A stretch of 46,313 bases of DNA from Pedosphaera sp. (GCA_009695195.1 SIBJ01000023.1:1-46313); one strand, 5' to 3'. Shown: positions 1 through 7,707, numbered from the stretch's first letter. Notes: generated by a model not told the origin, from the letters alone. Numbers and translations are program-made.

Positions 1-111
1 CCGCGCATGAGGAAACGGAGGCCGAAAAACTTTCCCTTGTTGATGCGCCCCCGGCAGGAAATCATTGCCGAAGCCACCCAGAAAAAATCAACGACACATG
101 CCCTTAACTAA
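1..111 (+). pseudogene. C-terminal end of a possible transposase (partial)
   Basis: The window opens inside a reading frame that runs without a stop to TAA at 109-111, giving 36 residues. The piece is very basic and contains RRPKNFPLLMRPRQE, which resembles the basic tail that follows the catalytic domain of IS4-type DDE transposases. Only the tail is visible, so the family assignment is by resemblance and weak. It could equally be the end of another basic protein. The sequence upstream of the window would settle it. Confidence 0.35.
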
Positions 112-173
112 GCGCCATTCCCCTCACCCGTTTTTAATCACACCCGGTGGATGACGAGGCTCTTTTGCGTTTT

Positions 174-204
174 GACTGTGGACTCCGGACTGTGGACTCT
201 GGAC
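174..204. repeat. 14-bp tandem repeat, 2.2 copies
   Basis: The unit GACTGTGGACTCCG at 174-187 is repeated with one change at 188-201 and begins a third time at 202-204. It sits directly before the ispD start codon, where a ribosome binding site would normally be. Confidence 0.7.
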
Positions 205-209
205 AAAAC

Positions 210-890
210 ATGAACAGCGCCATCATCGTCGCCGCCGGCAAGGGCACCCGCATGGGGCCGGGCGTGGATAAACTTTTCCTCGAAGTCGCGGGCCGGCCCG
301 TCGTGGCGCACACGTGGCAGCGGTTCAATGACGCGCCGTGCATTGATGAACTCGTGATCGTCGTGCGCGACGGAATGCAATCGGCTTTCAGCGAGATCGC
401 GGCGCAGTTCAAATTCACGAAACCTTTCCGCCTCGTGGCCGGCGGCGTGGAGCGGCAGGACTCGGTTTGGAACGGATTGGAGGCGTTGTCGCCGCAGACG
501 GAGATCGTGGCGATCCAAGACGCGGCGCGGCCCTGCACGTCGGAGGAATTGATCGCGGCCACCATCGCCGCGGCGCGCGAAACGGGCGCGGCCGTGGCGG
601 GACAGCCGGTCACCGATACGATCAAAGAATCCGACGACGGCAAAACAATTTCCCGCACGGTGGATCGTTCGCGACTCTGGGCGATGCAAACGCCGCAAAC
701 CTTTCGCGTGGCGGTGATCCGTCGCGCATTCGCTGAGCTGCGGAAGCGCGGGCTGGCCGTCACGGACGACACGGCGGCGTGCGAATTGATCGCGCAGCCC
801 GTGCGACTCGTCGCCGGCGACACGCCGAATCCAAAAGTGACCGTGCCGGGGGATTTGCCGTACATCGCGATGTTGTTGCGAGGCAGATAA
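210..890 (+). CDS. ispD: 2-C-methyl-D-erythritol 4-phosphate cytidylyltransferase
   Basis: A 226-residue protein of the usual IspD length. It transfers CMP from CTP to 2-C-methyl-D-erythritol 4-phosphate, the third step of the non-mevalonate isoprenoid pathway in the cytoplasm. Visible family motifs are the N-terminal nucleotide-binding loop VAAGKGTRMG, the RQDSVWNGL segment, DAARP, TDTIK, and TPQTFR followed by TDD. The ATG at 210 is chosen because the family begins a few residues before the glycine-rich loop. An in-frame start at 147 would add 21 residues made from a tandem repeat. No Shine-Dalgarno sequence is seen, as in many genes here. The stop codon TAA overlaps the first bases of an inverted-repeat element. 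Confidence 0.95.
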   Translation: MNSAIIVAAGKGTRMGPGVDKLFLEVAGRPVVAHTWQRFNDAPCIDELVIVVRDGMQSAFSEIAAQFKFTKPFRLVAGGVERQDSVWNGLEALSPQTEIVAIQDAARPCTSEELIAATIAAARETGAAVAGQPVTDTIKESDDGKTISRTVDRSRLWAMQTPQTFRVAVIRRAFAELRKRGLAVTDDTAACELIAQPVRLVAGDTPNPKVTVPGDLPYIAMLLRGR

Positions 891-1187
891 GCTCCAAGTT
901 TCAACCTCCAAGCTCCAGAGAAGCTCCAAAACGCAACCTCACCGCGCAGCGGAGCCAGCCGAACGGACGGCCCGAAGAAACCGCAGAGCCGCGATTGACG
1001 CAGAGATTTTTGTTCGTCGGCCTTTCTCTGCGCCCATCGCGTCTCTGCGGTCGAATGGCTGGTCCAAAATCTTTGCAGAATGCGACGAAGTTGGGAGATC
1101 GCAGTGCAAAGCGCGGCGGCGAAACCGCAAGTTGGTGTTTGGTGTTTGGATATTCTCTGGAGCTTGGAGGTTGGATTTTGGCGCTTT
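891..1187. repeat. Nested inverted-repeat element (CTCCAAG family) after ispD
   Basis: This fills most of the 363-bp gap between ispD and the S41 protease gene. A 21-bp arm at 902-922 (CAACCTCCAAGCTCCAGAGAA) is perfectly complementary to 1153-1173. Inside it a second imperfect pair, 981-1006 with 1025-1050, is built on CCGCAGAG and CTCTGCGG. The element begins in the TAA of ispD. A related element, also starting at a stop codon, lies at 44721-44845. No gene is seen in the gap. It could act as a transcription terminator, but there is no clear T-tract. Confidence 0.8.
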
Positions 1188-1205
1188 CCCCCGCGTCCCG
1201 CCTGC

Positions 1206-1234
1206 TTGCGTTGACATCGGTTCACCCTTATTGT
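1206..1234 (+). promoter_or_regulatory. Probable sigma-70 promoter of the S41 protease gene
   Basis: TTGCGT at 1206-1211 and TATTGT at 1229-1234 are 17 bp apart. A TTGACA at 1211-1216 overlaps but has no -10 at a proper distance. Transcription would start near 1241, giving a leader of about 13 bases before the ATG at 1254. Confidence 0.45.
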
Positions 1235-1253
1235 CCGCCAACGCATTTGAATT

Positions 1254-2603
1254 ATGAAACGACGTTTGACTTACGGATTGGTGATCGTGGTGCTGCTCGC
1301 GAATCTCGCCATCGGCGCGCGGCTTTATCTGGGCTCCGCCGCCGCCGCCGAAAAGGATTCCGCCTACCCAAACCTGGAGTTGTTCTCCGTGGTGATGGAA
1401 AAAATCCGCAAGGATTACGTGGACGGCACGAACACGACGTATCAGGAACTGGTCTATGGCGCGCTCAAGGGCATGGTCAACACGCTCGATCCGCACAGTG
1501 AATTTCTCGAGCCGGAAAAATACAAGGAGCTTCAGAACGACACGCAGGGACAGTTCGGCGGACTCGGCATCGTGGTCTCGCTCAAGGACGAATACCTCAC
1601 AGTCGTCGCGCCGATGGAGGACACGCCGGGATTCCGGGCGGGCATCCTCACCGGCGACCGCATCATCAAGATTGATGGCAAGAGCACCGAACGCCTCGGC
1701 CTGCCCGAAGCGGTGAAAAATCTCCGCGGTGATCCCGGCACGGAAGTCACGATCACCGTCCAGCGCCCGTCCACCGGCGTGACCAAGGAAATGAGACTCA
1801 TGCGCGCCATCATCAACGTGGACATGGCCAAGGACATCAACGGCAAGAAGCAATTTCCCATTGGCGAAAGTAAAATCGGCTACATCCGCCTTACCCAATT
1901 CGGTGAGAAGACCGCGGACGAACTGGAAACGGGGTTGAAAAAACTCAAAAACCAGGGGATGCAGGCCATCATTCTCGATTTGCGCGGCAATCCCGGCGGG
2001 CTGCTCGACCAGGCGGTTGACGTTTGCGAAAAGTTTTTGCCGCGCGGCCAACTGGTCGTCTCGACCGAGGGCCGCAATTCGATCCAGAAATATCCGGCGC
2101 GCGGTCGCGGCGATGAATTGAAAAACATGCCGATGGTGGTGCTGGTCAACGGCGGCAGCGCCAGCGCGGCGGAAATCGTCGCCGGCTGTTTGCAGGACGT
2201 GAAGCGCGCGGTGCTGCTCGGCGAGAAGACTTTCGGCAAAGGTTCGGTGCAAAGCATCGTGCCGTTGCAGAACGGCGCGGCGCTTCGCCTCACAACGGCG
2301 AAATATTACACGCCCAGCCACAAGGTCATCCACGAGCACGGCATCACGCCGGACATCGAAGTCCCGATCTCCGATGAGGAAGAACGCGCGCTGGTGCTCA
2401 AGCGTTCGCCCGGCGGATTGGAAACGCTCGAAGCGAAGGACCGCGAGGCGGTCGAAAAACTTCGCGACCCGCAGGTTGACCGCGCCATGGACGTGCTCAA
2501 AGGCATCATGCTCTTCACCAAACGCGCGCCTAGCTTCGAGGAGCAACGCAAGAACGAAAAGATCGCGGCGGCCAGCGGCGAGGAAACTTCCAAGCCCCGG
2601 TAA
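1254..2603 (+). CDS. S41 family C-terminal processing peptidase
   Basis: A 449-residue serine protease of the CtpA/Prc group, which trims the C-termini of envelope proteins. Residues 6-24 form a hydrophobic signal or anchor after a basic MKRR start, so the enzyme acts outside the cytoplasmic membrane. A PDZ domain spans roughly 95-185 (GQFGGLGIVV, GDRIIKIDG). The protease core follows, with LDLRGNPGGLL at 242-251, the nucleophile Ser304 in GGSASAAE, and the general base Lys329 in FGKGSVQ, the 25-residue spacing known for CtpB. Length and order match the family. The tsaD start lies 7 bases after the stop, so the two genes are probably co-transcribed. Which Ctp subtype it is cannot be told. Confidence 0.93.
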   Translation: MKRRLTYGLVIVVLLANLAIGARLYLGSAAAAEKDSAYPNLELFSVVMEKIRKDYVDGTNTTYQELVYGALKGMVNTLDPHSEFLEPEKYKELQNDTQGQFGGLGIVVSLKDEYLTVVAPMEDTPGFRAGILTGDRIIKIDGKSTERLGLPEAVKNLRGDPGTEVTITVQRPSTGVTKEMRLMRAIINVDMAKDINGKKQFPIGESKIGYIRLTQFGEKTADELETGLKKLKNQGMQAIILDLRGNPGGLLDQAVDVCEKFLPRGQLVVSTEGRNSIQKYPARGRGDELKNMPMVVLVNGGSASAAEIVAGCLQDVKRAVLLGEKTFGKGSVQSIVPLQNGAALRLTTAKYYTPSHKVIHEHGITPDIEVPISDEEERALVLKRSPGGLETLEAKDREAVEKLRDPQVDRAMDVLKGIMLFTKRAPSFEEQRKNEKIAAASGEETSKPR

Positions 2604-2610
2604 CTTCACG

Positions 2611-3696
2611 GTGACGCTGCTCGCATTCGAAACTTCCTGCGACGAAACCAGCGCCGCGGTCGTGCGCGATGGCGTGATTCTTTCCAGCGTCATCGCCTCG
2701 CAAATCAAACTTCACGCTGAATACGGCGGCGTGGTGCCGGAACTGGCGGCGCGCGAGCATTTGCGAAATCTCCTGCCCGTGACGCGGGCGGCCCTGCGCG
2801 AAGCCGGCGTGACCGCGAGTGAATTGGACGCCATCGCCGCGACGCAAGGGCCGGGCCTGCCCATGGCGCTGATGGTTGGCTGCAAAGCCGCGCAAGCCCT
2901 CGCCTTCACGCTGCGCAAACCGTTCCTCGGCGTGAACCATCACGAAGCGCATCTTTACTCGCCGTGGATTCGCATCGCCGAGCACCGTCTCGGCTCGACG
3001 GACGCCGTTGTTGAAACTGGCCGAGACGGTGCTCGGCGCTCCGCCCTCGTCGCCGACTTCTCCGCCTTCCAGCCCAACGTCTCGCTCATCGTCAGCGGCG
3101 GGCACACGATGCTCGTCCACGTCACGGCGGAACTGGAACACAAAGTTCTTGGCGCGACGATTGACGACGCAGCGGGCGAGTGTTTCGACAAGACAGGAAA
3201 ACTCCTCGGTCTCCCCTACCCCGCCGGCCCGGTGATTGATCGCCTCGCGGCGGACGGAAATCCGAAGGCTTTCGACTTCCCGCGCCCGCTGTTGAACGAT
3301 CCGAATGACGACTTCAGTTTCAGCGGGCTGAAAACTTCCGTCCGCTATTTTCTGCGCGACCATCCCGGCTTGGCCGACGATCCAAAACAACTGCGCGACC
3401 TTTGCGCCAGCGTGCAGGCGGCGATTGTGGAAGTGCTCGTCACAAAAACTATTCGCGCCGCAAAACGACTGCGCGTGCGCTGCGTGACGGCATCCGGCGG
3501 CGTGACGTGCAACCGTGCGTTGCGGGCGGAACTACTCGCCCGCTGCCAGAAGCGAGGATTCACGCTGCGCCTCGCCGAGCCGACACTTTGCACCGACAAC
3601 GCGGCGATGATTGGAATTCTCGCCGAAAGAAAATTGGCCCGCGGCGGAGTCACGTCACTTGACGCCGAGATCGAACCGGGCATGGCTGTGGCGTGA
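2611..3696 (+). CDS. tsaD: tRNA threonylcarbamoyladenosine transferase TsaD, with in-frame insertion
   Basis: TsaD transfers threonylcarbamoyl to A37 of ANN-decoding tRNAs, working with TsaB and TsaE. Family motifs are ETSCDETS at residues 7-14, the metal-binding pair His110 and His114 in NHHEAH, VSGGHT, IDDAAGECFDKT, FSGLKT, ASGGVTCNRALR and CTDNAAMIG. The GTG at 2611 is chosen because the family begins 5-7 residues before ETSCDE. At 361 residues the protein is longer than usual (about 340). The excess lies between His114 and VSGGHT, where residues 122-143 are encoded by a palindromic element also found between genes at three other places in the window. The catalytic motifs on both sides are intact, so the protein may still work. 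Its last 16 codons are echoed at 3999-4046. Confidence 0.95.
   Translation: MTLLAFETSCDETSAAVVRDGVILSSVIASQIKLHAEYGGVVPELAAREHLRNLLPVTRAALREAGVTASELDAIAATQGPGLPMALMVGCKAAQALAFTLRKPFLGVNHHEAHLYSPWIRIAEHRLGSTDAVVETGRDGARRSALVADFSAFQPNVSLIVSGGHTMLVHVTAELEHKVLGATIDDAAGECFDKTGKLLGLPYPAGPVIDRLAADGNPKAFDFPRPLLNDPNDDFSFSGLKTSVRYFLRDHPGLADDPKQLRDLCASVQAAIVEVLVTKTIRAAKRLRVRCVTASGGVTCNRALRAELLARCQKRGFTLRLAEPTLCTDNAAMIGILAERKLARGGVTSLDAEIEPGMAVA
2976..3038. repeat. Family A palindromic element inside tsaD
   Basis: A perfect 18-bp inverted repeat (2976-2993, CGCCGAGCACCGTCTCGG, with 3021-3038) encloses a 27-bp loop. The same arms occur at 9798-9870, 34543-34614 and 42338-42412. Here the element is read through as protein, supplying about 22 residues of TsaD without breaking the frame. 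Confidence 0.9.
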
Positions 3697-3767
3697 GGCG
3701 ATGCGCTGCCCGTTGAATGGTACTGGGTGCTGAGCCTGTGACGCCAACGGACCTCCAATCGCGCGGC

Positions 3768-3903
3768 AGCGTCTTGGAGTGCGGTGGCTGGCGGGGAATG
3801 GGGCTGACACCGCTTTCTTTTTGTGCGCACAGAACACCAACGCCCACACGATGCCGAAAGCGGTGTGTGCCCTCGCCCCTCACCCACCGCACTCCAAGAC
3901 GCT
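3768..3903. repeat. Family B palindromic element downstream of tsaD
   Basis: A perfect 20-bp inverted repeat pairs 3768-3787 (AGCGTCTTGGAGTGCGGTGG) with 3884-3903. A second nested pair has ACACCGCTTTC near 3808-3818 facing GAAAGCGGTGT near 3856-3866. The arms and loop fill much of the 368-bp gap 3697-4064, which contains no convincing gene. Only this copy is seen in the window. It lies between tsaD and a diverged copy of the tsaD tail. Confidence 0.85.
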
Positions 3904-3998
3904 TGCGCGCACGCGTCGGTCTCAACTGGTACCAAGTCGGCACCGATGTCGTGGTAGAGCCGTGCAGAAAAAATCGAACGATGAAAATCCCTGCGGCG

Positions 3999-4046
3999 AT
4001 CACTTCACTCGACGCCGAGATCGCACCGGGCATGTGGTTGACTTGA
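3999..4046 (+). pseudogene. Diverged duplicate of the last 16 codons of tsaD
   Basis: The 48 bases here match 3649-3696, the end of tsaD, at about 38 of 48 positions and in the same frame, ending TSLDAEIAPGM plus four codons where tsaD has TSLDAEIEPGM plus four. Both copies end in TGAGGC. Nothing upstream of it in the gap resembles the rest of tsaD, although weak similarity may extend about 20 bases further left. It has no start of its own and is treated as a relic. Confidence 0.7.
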
Positions 4047-4064
4047 GGCCACGACATCCGCAGC

Positions 4065-4754
4065 TCATTCCGACTCCGAGTCTATTTTCCATTCGCCGTT
4101 AATCTGCCGAAAGCGCGTTGTGCGAGTGTGTTCGCCAGGCACAATCTCGATCACTAATTCGATTAGGCCATTCGTCGTCACATTTCGCCCGACCACATTT
4201 AGGCCCGGAAGTTTTTCCGCATCATCGAAGATTCTCTCGATTGTGGTGTGGCCTTCTTCTATGCCCTTCCGCATCTCGCCCGCCATTTCCGGCGATAATG
4301 ATGCCAAAACTTTTGGAAAATCGCGATGCTGCATTGCCCAGAGCATGGATTCAACTGTCGCTTCAGGCGTGGTGTAGCCGGCGAAGCGGGCATTGGATTT
4401 TCGAATGTAACCCGCGGGCAAGGCTTTCACGGCATTGGTGCGGGCCGCCGCGAGCCTGGCGCGAATCTTTTCGTTCTCCGCCGGCACCGCGGCGAGTTCG
4501 CGCTGCCGCCGGCTGAGCAGGGAAACTTGATTCCGCAGCCGCAGCAATTCGGACGACGGTGAAGTGCTCGGGTGTTTTTCAACCGGCTGATTTTCCGGCT
4601 GGGCCGGAATGGAATTCACCTTCTGGATTTCCAACTGAAGCTGCTGCTGTTCTGTGCGAAGAACATCAAGCCGCCGACTTTGCACGACGACCCCCGCGAC
4701 CGAGAGTCCGCAGGCGACCAAGGAGGCCCCAATGATTAGAGCGCGAGGTTTCAT
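4065..4754 (-). CDS. Membrane-anchored coiled-coil protein of unknown function
   Basis: A 229-residue protein, last gene of the ECF sigma operon. Residues 5-24 are a single hydrophobic segment, followed by a heptad-rich stretch of Gln, Glu, Arg and Leu (about 25-110) that should form a coiled coil interrupted by a Pro/Ser linker. The C-terminal half contains TTPEATVESMLWAMQHRDF and ends in an NGEWKIDSE strand, like small alpha+beta sensor domains. I recognise no named family. The ATG at 4754 is preferred to a TTG at 4772, which would lie only 5 bases after the previous stop. The shared plan of anchor plus coiled coil suggests it acts with the upstream protein at the membrane. That is inference. 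Confidence 0.75.
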   Translation of the reverse strand: MKPRALIIGASLVACGLSVAGVVVQSRRLDVLRTEQQQLQLEIQKVNSIPAQPENQPVEKHPSTSPSSELLRLRNQVSLLSRRQRELAAVPAENEKIRARLAAARTNAVKALPAGYIRKSNARFAGYTTPEATVESMLWAMQHRDFPKVLASLSPEMAGEMRKGIEEGHTTIERIFDDAEKLPGLNVVGRNVTTNGLIELVIEIVPGEHTRTTRFRQINGEWKIDSESE

Positions 4755-4777
4755 GATTCGTTTCAATTTCAATTCAC

Positions 4778-5689
4778 TTAGTACCCGCCGAGATAGAGTT
4801 TCTTGTCGTGCATGATGAGCTGTTCGGGGTGTTTCTTCGCCACTTCTCCCTGGACGCTACCGTCACACAAACCGATGTGGCCGTGAATCGGACAGCGAGT
4901 CAACACGCGCTGCGGCTCGGTATCACTCCCGGACGGCGCGAGCAATTCATACGAGCAATTCTCGTCGGTGAACTTCGCAAAGGTTGCCGCCGCGAGCCGG
5001 TTTGTTTCCGCGGGGCAAACCAGAATCTTCGGCGTGTTCAACTCGTTGCTCATCGAAAGAAAGTCGGGTGGATAGGTGTCTTTATGATCGAGCCCCCACA
5101 CTCGGGCCGCCAAGCCGATTTGCTTGAGGTTGTTGATGCAATTAATTGATAGCGCCTTTTCGCGCGCCTTCGCCAGCGCAGCAAGTTCCTCCGCGCTCAA
5201 ACCCGCTGGAGTGACTGGCTGTTTGCTGAGGACTTCATTCTCCGTCTGCATCTTTTCGAGTCGCGCCACTTCGCCGCCAAGTTGCCCAGCCCGCACTTTT
5301 AGCCGCGCGATCTCCTTTTCCTCCGCTGCCGATGCCTCGGAAACATCAACCGCCAACTGCGCGGCGGCCTCGGGGGCGATTCGTGCGGCGTTTTGCAAAG
5401 AAGCGCGCTGTTCAGCGAGACGACGGTTGCTTTGCTGCAAAGCGCGAACCTGAACTTCCTGCGAAACCATTACCGCCGCACACGCCAATGAAACCGCCGC
5501 GGGCGCCAGCGCTGGCCACGAGCGACGCAGCCAGCCGCTCAGTCCAACTGAATGGATCATCGGCTGCGCCTCTTTCTTTGTGGCCGTCAGCTTCACCTGG
5601 GCAACAAGCTGTTGGCGCAGCGCGGTGAGCGCTTTTGGTTTCGGCGCGCTGCGCAGAACATTTTCAATTTCCTGATCGTTGAGATTCAT
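4778..5689 (-). CDS. Anti-sigma-like membrane protein with pilin-like C-terminal domain
   Basis: A 303-residue protein whose ATG overlaps the stop of the ECF sigma gene by four bases, the usual place of an anti-sigma factor. Residues 1-50 are cytoplasmic and helical, with no zinc motif visible. Residues 58-77 cross the membrane and 78-155 form a long coiled coil. Residues 180-280 carry CINNLKQIGLAARVWGLDHK, then TYPPDF, ILVCPAE and CDGSV. These are landmarks of the globular part of the pilin-like (DUF1559/H-X9-DG type) proteins that follow an FTLIELLVV helix in this lineage, here without that helix. The anti-sigma role is inferred from position and topology. The domain similarity is read by eye. 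Confidence 0.72.
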   Translation of the reverse strand: MNLNDQEIENVLRSAPKPKALTALRQQLVAQVKLTATKKEAQPMIHSVGLSGWLRRSWPALAPAAVSLACAAVMVSQEVQVRALQQSNRRLAEQRASLQNAARIAPEAAAQLAVDVSEASAAEEKEIARLKVRAGQLGGEVARLEKMQTENEVLSKQPVTPAGLSAEELAALAKAREKALSINCINNLKQIGLAARVWGLDHKDTYPPDFLSMSNELNTPKILVCPAETNRLAAATFAKFTDENCSYELLAPSGSDTEPQRVLTRCPIHGHIGLCDGSVQGEVAKKHPEQLIMHDKKLYLGGY

Positions 5690-6264
5690 TTGGCTCCTTG
5701 AGTTGTCGCGACCGGCGTCATGCGTTCGTGATTCAATTTCTTTTGCAGTTCGTCCAGCGCCTGGCGCAGCCGGTATTTCACGGTGCTGGTCGCGATGCCT
5801 TGGGCGTCGGCGGTTTCCTGCAACGTGAGTTCCTGGTAATAATGCAAATGAACGGTCTCGCGCAGTTGGGCTTCGAGTTGGTCCACCGAGCGAAAAACCG
5901 TCGCGGCCAGATCAGCACGGCTGAGTTCTTCATCGGGCGACGGCCCATCGCCCGCACACGCGGCCCACCATTCGTCCGAACGCGGCTCGGTTCGACGGTC
6001 CGCCCGCCGCCAATCCACATAAACGTGATACGCGATGCCATGAATCCACGATCCGACCGACGACCGGCCCGCGAACGTCGGCAGCGATTCCCACACGCGG
6101 CAGAACGTGCGCTGCGTGAGGTCGGCGGCATCGGCGTCGTTGGCGGCGAGCCGGCGCAGGAAGGCAAAAATCCGTTCATAGAACAGCTCAATCAGCCGGA
6201 CCGCCGCCGCCGTGTCACCATGACGGGCGGCTTCAACCAGTTCATTCGCGGGCGGCGATTCCAT
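5686..6264 (-). CDS. ECF-type RNA polymerase sigma factor
   Basis: A 192-residue sigma-70 family protein of extracytoplasmic-function size. Region 2 covers about residues 20-90 (LFYERIFAFLRRL, DAADLTQRTFCRVW, VGSWIHGIAYHVYVDWRR) and region 4 about 125-180 (LRETVHLHYYQELTLQETA then GIATSTVKYRLRQALDEL, the helix-turn-helix that reads the -35). It redirects RNA polymerase to a small regulon. The downstream gene overlaps by four bases (ATGA), which implies translational coupling with its partner. A possible promoter is TTGGCC (6300-6295) and TAGGTG (6277-6272), 17 bp apart and 7 bases before the ATG. What signal it senses cannot be read from the sequence. Confidence 0.92.
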   Translation of the reverse strand: MESPPANELVEAARHGDTAAAVRLIELFYERIFAFLRRLAANDADAADLTQRTFCRVWESLPTFAGRSSVGSWIHGIAYHVYVDWRRADRRTEPRSDEWWAACAGDGPSPDEELSRADLAATVFRSVDQLEAQLRETVHLHYYQELTLQETADAQGIATSTVKYRLRQALDELQKKLNHERMTPVATTQGAK

Positions 6265-6355
6265 TCGTTGTCACCTATTTAGTCGAAGTTCTCCGGCCAA
6301 GTGGACAAAAAAATCTTTCACAAAATGACGGGAGCGAGTTGTATGAAGCCCGCGT

Positions 6356-6928
6356 ATGGAAACCAGACCCGACGACGCCAAAATCCTCGTCCTCGAACGC
6401 CCGCATCCCGCGCTGTGGAAGTATTACATCATTTGCGCGATCTTCACCGGCCCGGGCATCGTATTCACGCTGCCGTATCTTTTCTTCCGTTACCACACGC
6501 TGCGCTACCGCTTCGACGCTGAGGGCGTTCACATGAAGGTGGGCATCCTGTTCCGGCGTGAAATCAACCTCACCTACGCGCGCATCCAGGACATCCATCT
6601 ACGGTCGGGGATCATCCAACGCTGGCTCGGGCTGGCGAATCTTGAAATCCAGACCGCGTCCGGTTCCGCCGGCGCGGAACTTGTCGTCGAAGGGTTCAAG
6701 GAATACGAAGCCATCCGCGATTTTCTTTACACACGGATGCGCGGGTATCATCCGGGGAAAACTTCAATGCCGGCGACAGCGGTTTCGACAACTCCCGCCA
6801 CAGTCACTGGCGAAAATGCCGAGGTCGTTTCGCTGCTGCTGGAAATCCGCGACGAACTGCGCCGGACGCGCGAAGCGTTGGACGCCACGACTCCACAACC
6901 GCCGCCCATCCCACCGCGCCATGTTTAG
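6356..6928 (+). CDS. bPH2-type (DUF304/YdbS-like) membrane protein
   Basis: A 190-residue protein with two closely spaced hydrophobic segments at about 22-50 and then a bacterial PH-type domain (about 55-125), recognised from RYRFDAEGVHMKVGILFR, LTYARIQDIHLRSGIIQRWL and LEIQTASG. YdbS-like proteins are small inner-membrane proteins of unknown biochemical role. The C-terminal 60 residues are a charged, proline-rich tail with a short helix. The next gene, also a bPH2 protein, starts inside this one (8-base overlap at 6921-6928), so the two are translated as a pair. YdbS and YdbT homologues are likewise commonly adjacent. Start ATG at 6356. Confidence 0.85.
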   Translation: METRPDDAKILVLERPHPALWKYYIICAIFTGPGIVFTLPYLFFRYHTLRYRFDAEGVHMKVGILFRREINLTYARIQDIHLRSGIIQRWLGLANLEIQTASGSAGAELVVEGFKEYEAIRDFLYTRMRGYHPGKTSMPATAVSTTPATVTGENAEVVSLLLEIRDELRRTREALDATTPQPPPIPPRHV

Positions 6929-7682
6929 CGTCTTCCGCCAAATCTGCGAACAAGTGCTTCGGATTCCGCCCGAGCCGGAGCCGCCGCCGGGTGATGAAAC
7001 GAAAACCCAGATTTTCCGCGCGTCTCCCAATTATTTCAAATACCTGCTGGCGATGTGGGTGGTGAAAACCGTCGCGCCGCTTTTATTTCTCTCGGTGTTC
7101 ATGATCGGGCCGGTCATCGCGCTGCTGTTCGACAAATCCAAGGGCGCGGCCGCGGGACTGACGGTGGTGCTCGTGCTTGAAGGCGTCGTGGTTTCGTTCG
7201 TGCTGGTCGCGCGTGTGTTCGCACTGGCGCTGGTCCGGCTGGATTTCGAGAAGCGCTGGTATGTGGTGACGGACCGCAGTCTGCGCGTGCGGGCGGGGAT
7301 TGTGCTGGTGCGTGAAGCCACGGTGACGTTCGCCAACATCCAAAATATATCCATCTCGCAAGGCCCGATCCAACGGATGCTGGGCATCGCGGACTTGCGT
7401 GTGGACACGGCGGGCGGCGGCGGCGTGACGCATCAGAAGCAGGGCACGTACAATCTTCACACGGTCTTCTTTCGCGGCGTGGACAACGCGAACGCCATCA
7501 AGGAACTCATGCAACAACGGCTGCGGCTGTTGAAGGATTCCGGCCTGGGCGATCACGAGGAACTGACCACCCAACCCACGGTCGCGGTTTCGCAAAGCCT
7601 CCTGGCCGCACTCCGGCAAGTCAAAGCCGAAGCCGCTTCACTGCGGGAAGCGGCGAGCCGGCGGGCGCAGCAGCTTTCTTGA
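6921..7682 (+). CDS. Second bPH2-type (DUF304) membrane protein
   Basis: A 253-residue protein. Residues about 40-100 hold two strong membrane segments (VVKTVAPLLFLSVFMIG and LTVVLVLEGVVVSFVLVARV), followed by a PH-type domain with WYVVTDRSLRVRAGIVLVRE, TFANIQNISISQGPIQRMLG and LRVDTAGGGG. The ATG at 6921 was chosen because it overlaps the end of the previous bPH2 gene and begins just before the first recognisable residues. A longer open frame back to 6558 is out-of-frame sequence of the first gene. The C-terminal 60 residues form a charged helix. The two bPH2 proteins probably form one membrane complex, by inference from the overlap. Confidence 0.82.
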   Translation: MFSVFRQICEQVLRIPPEPEPPPGDETKTQIFRASPNYFKYLLAMWVVKTVAPLLFLSVFMIGPVIALLFDKSKGAAAGLTVVLVLEGVVVSFVLVARVFALALVRLDFEKRWYVVTDRSLRVRAGIVLVREATVTFANIQNISISQGPIQRMLGIADLRVDTAGGGGVTHQKQGTYNLHTVFFRGVDNANAIKELMQQRLRLLKDSGLGDHEELTTQPTVAVSQSLLAALRQVKAEAASLREAASRRAQQLS

Positions 7683-7707
7683 GCCGAAAGAAATCGCCAA
7701 ATAACTT
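7679..7707 (+). promoter_or_regulatory. Possible promoter of the acyltransferase-like gene
   Basis: TTGAGC at 7679-7684 and TAACTT at 7702-7707 are 17 bp apart. The -35 overlaps the stop of the bPH2 gene. Only five bases separate the -10 from the ATG at 7713, so a transcript from here would be leaderless. Confidence 0.35.

Noticed and set aside
1211..1216. TTGACA as the -35 of the S41 gene
   Set aside because: There is no -10-like hexamer 16-18 bp downstream. The overlapping TTGCGT has TATTGT at 17 bp and fits better.
939..2708. A 589-codon open frame on the minus strand
   Set aside because: It is antisense to the S41 protease gene, whose catalytic motifs are intact, and has shadow-type composition.
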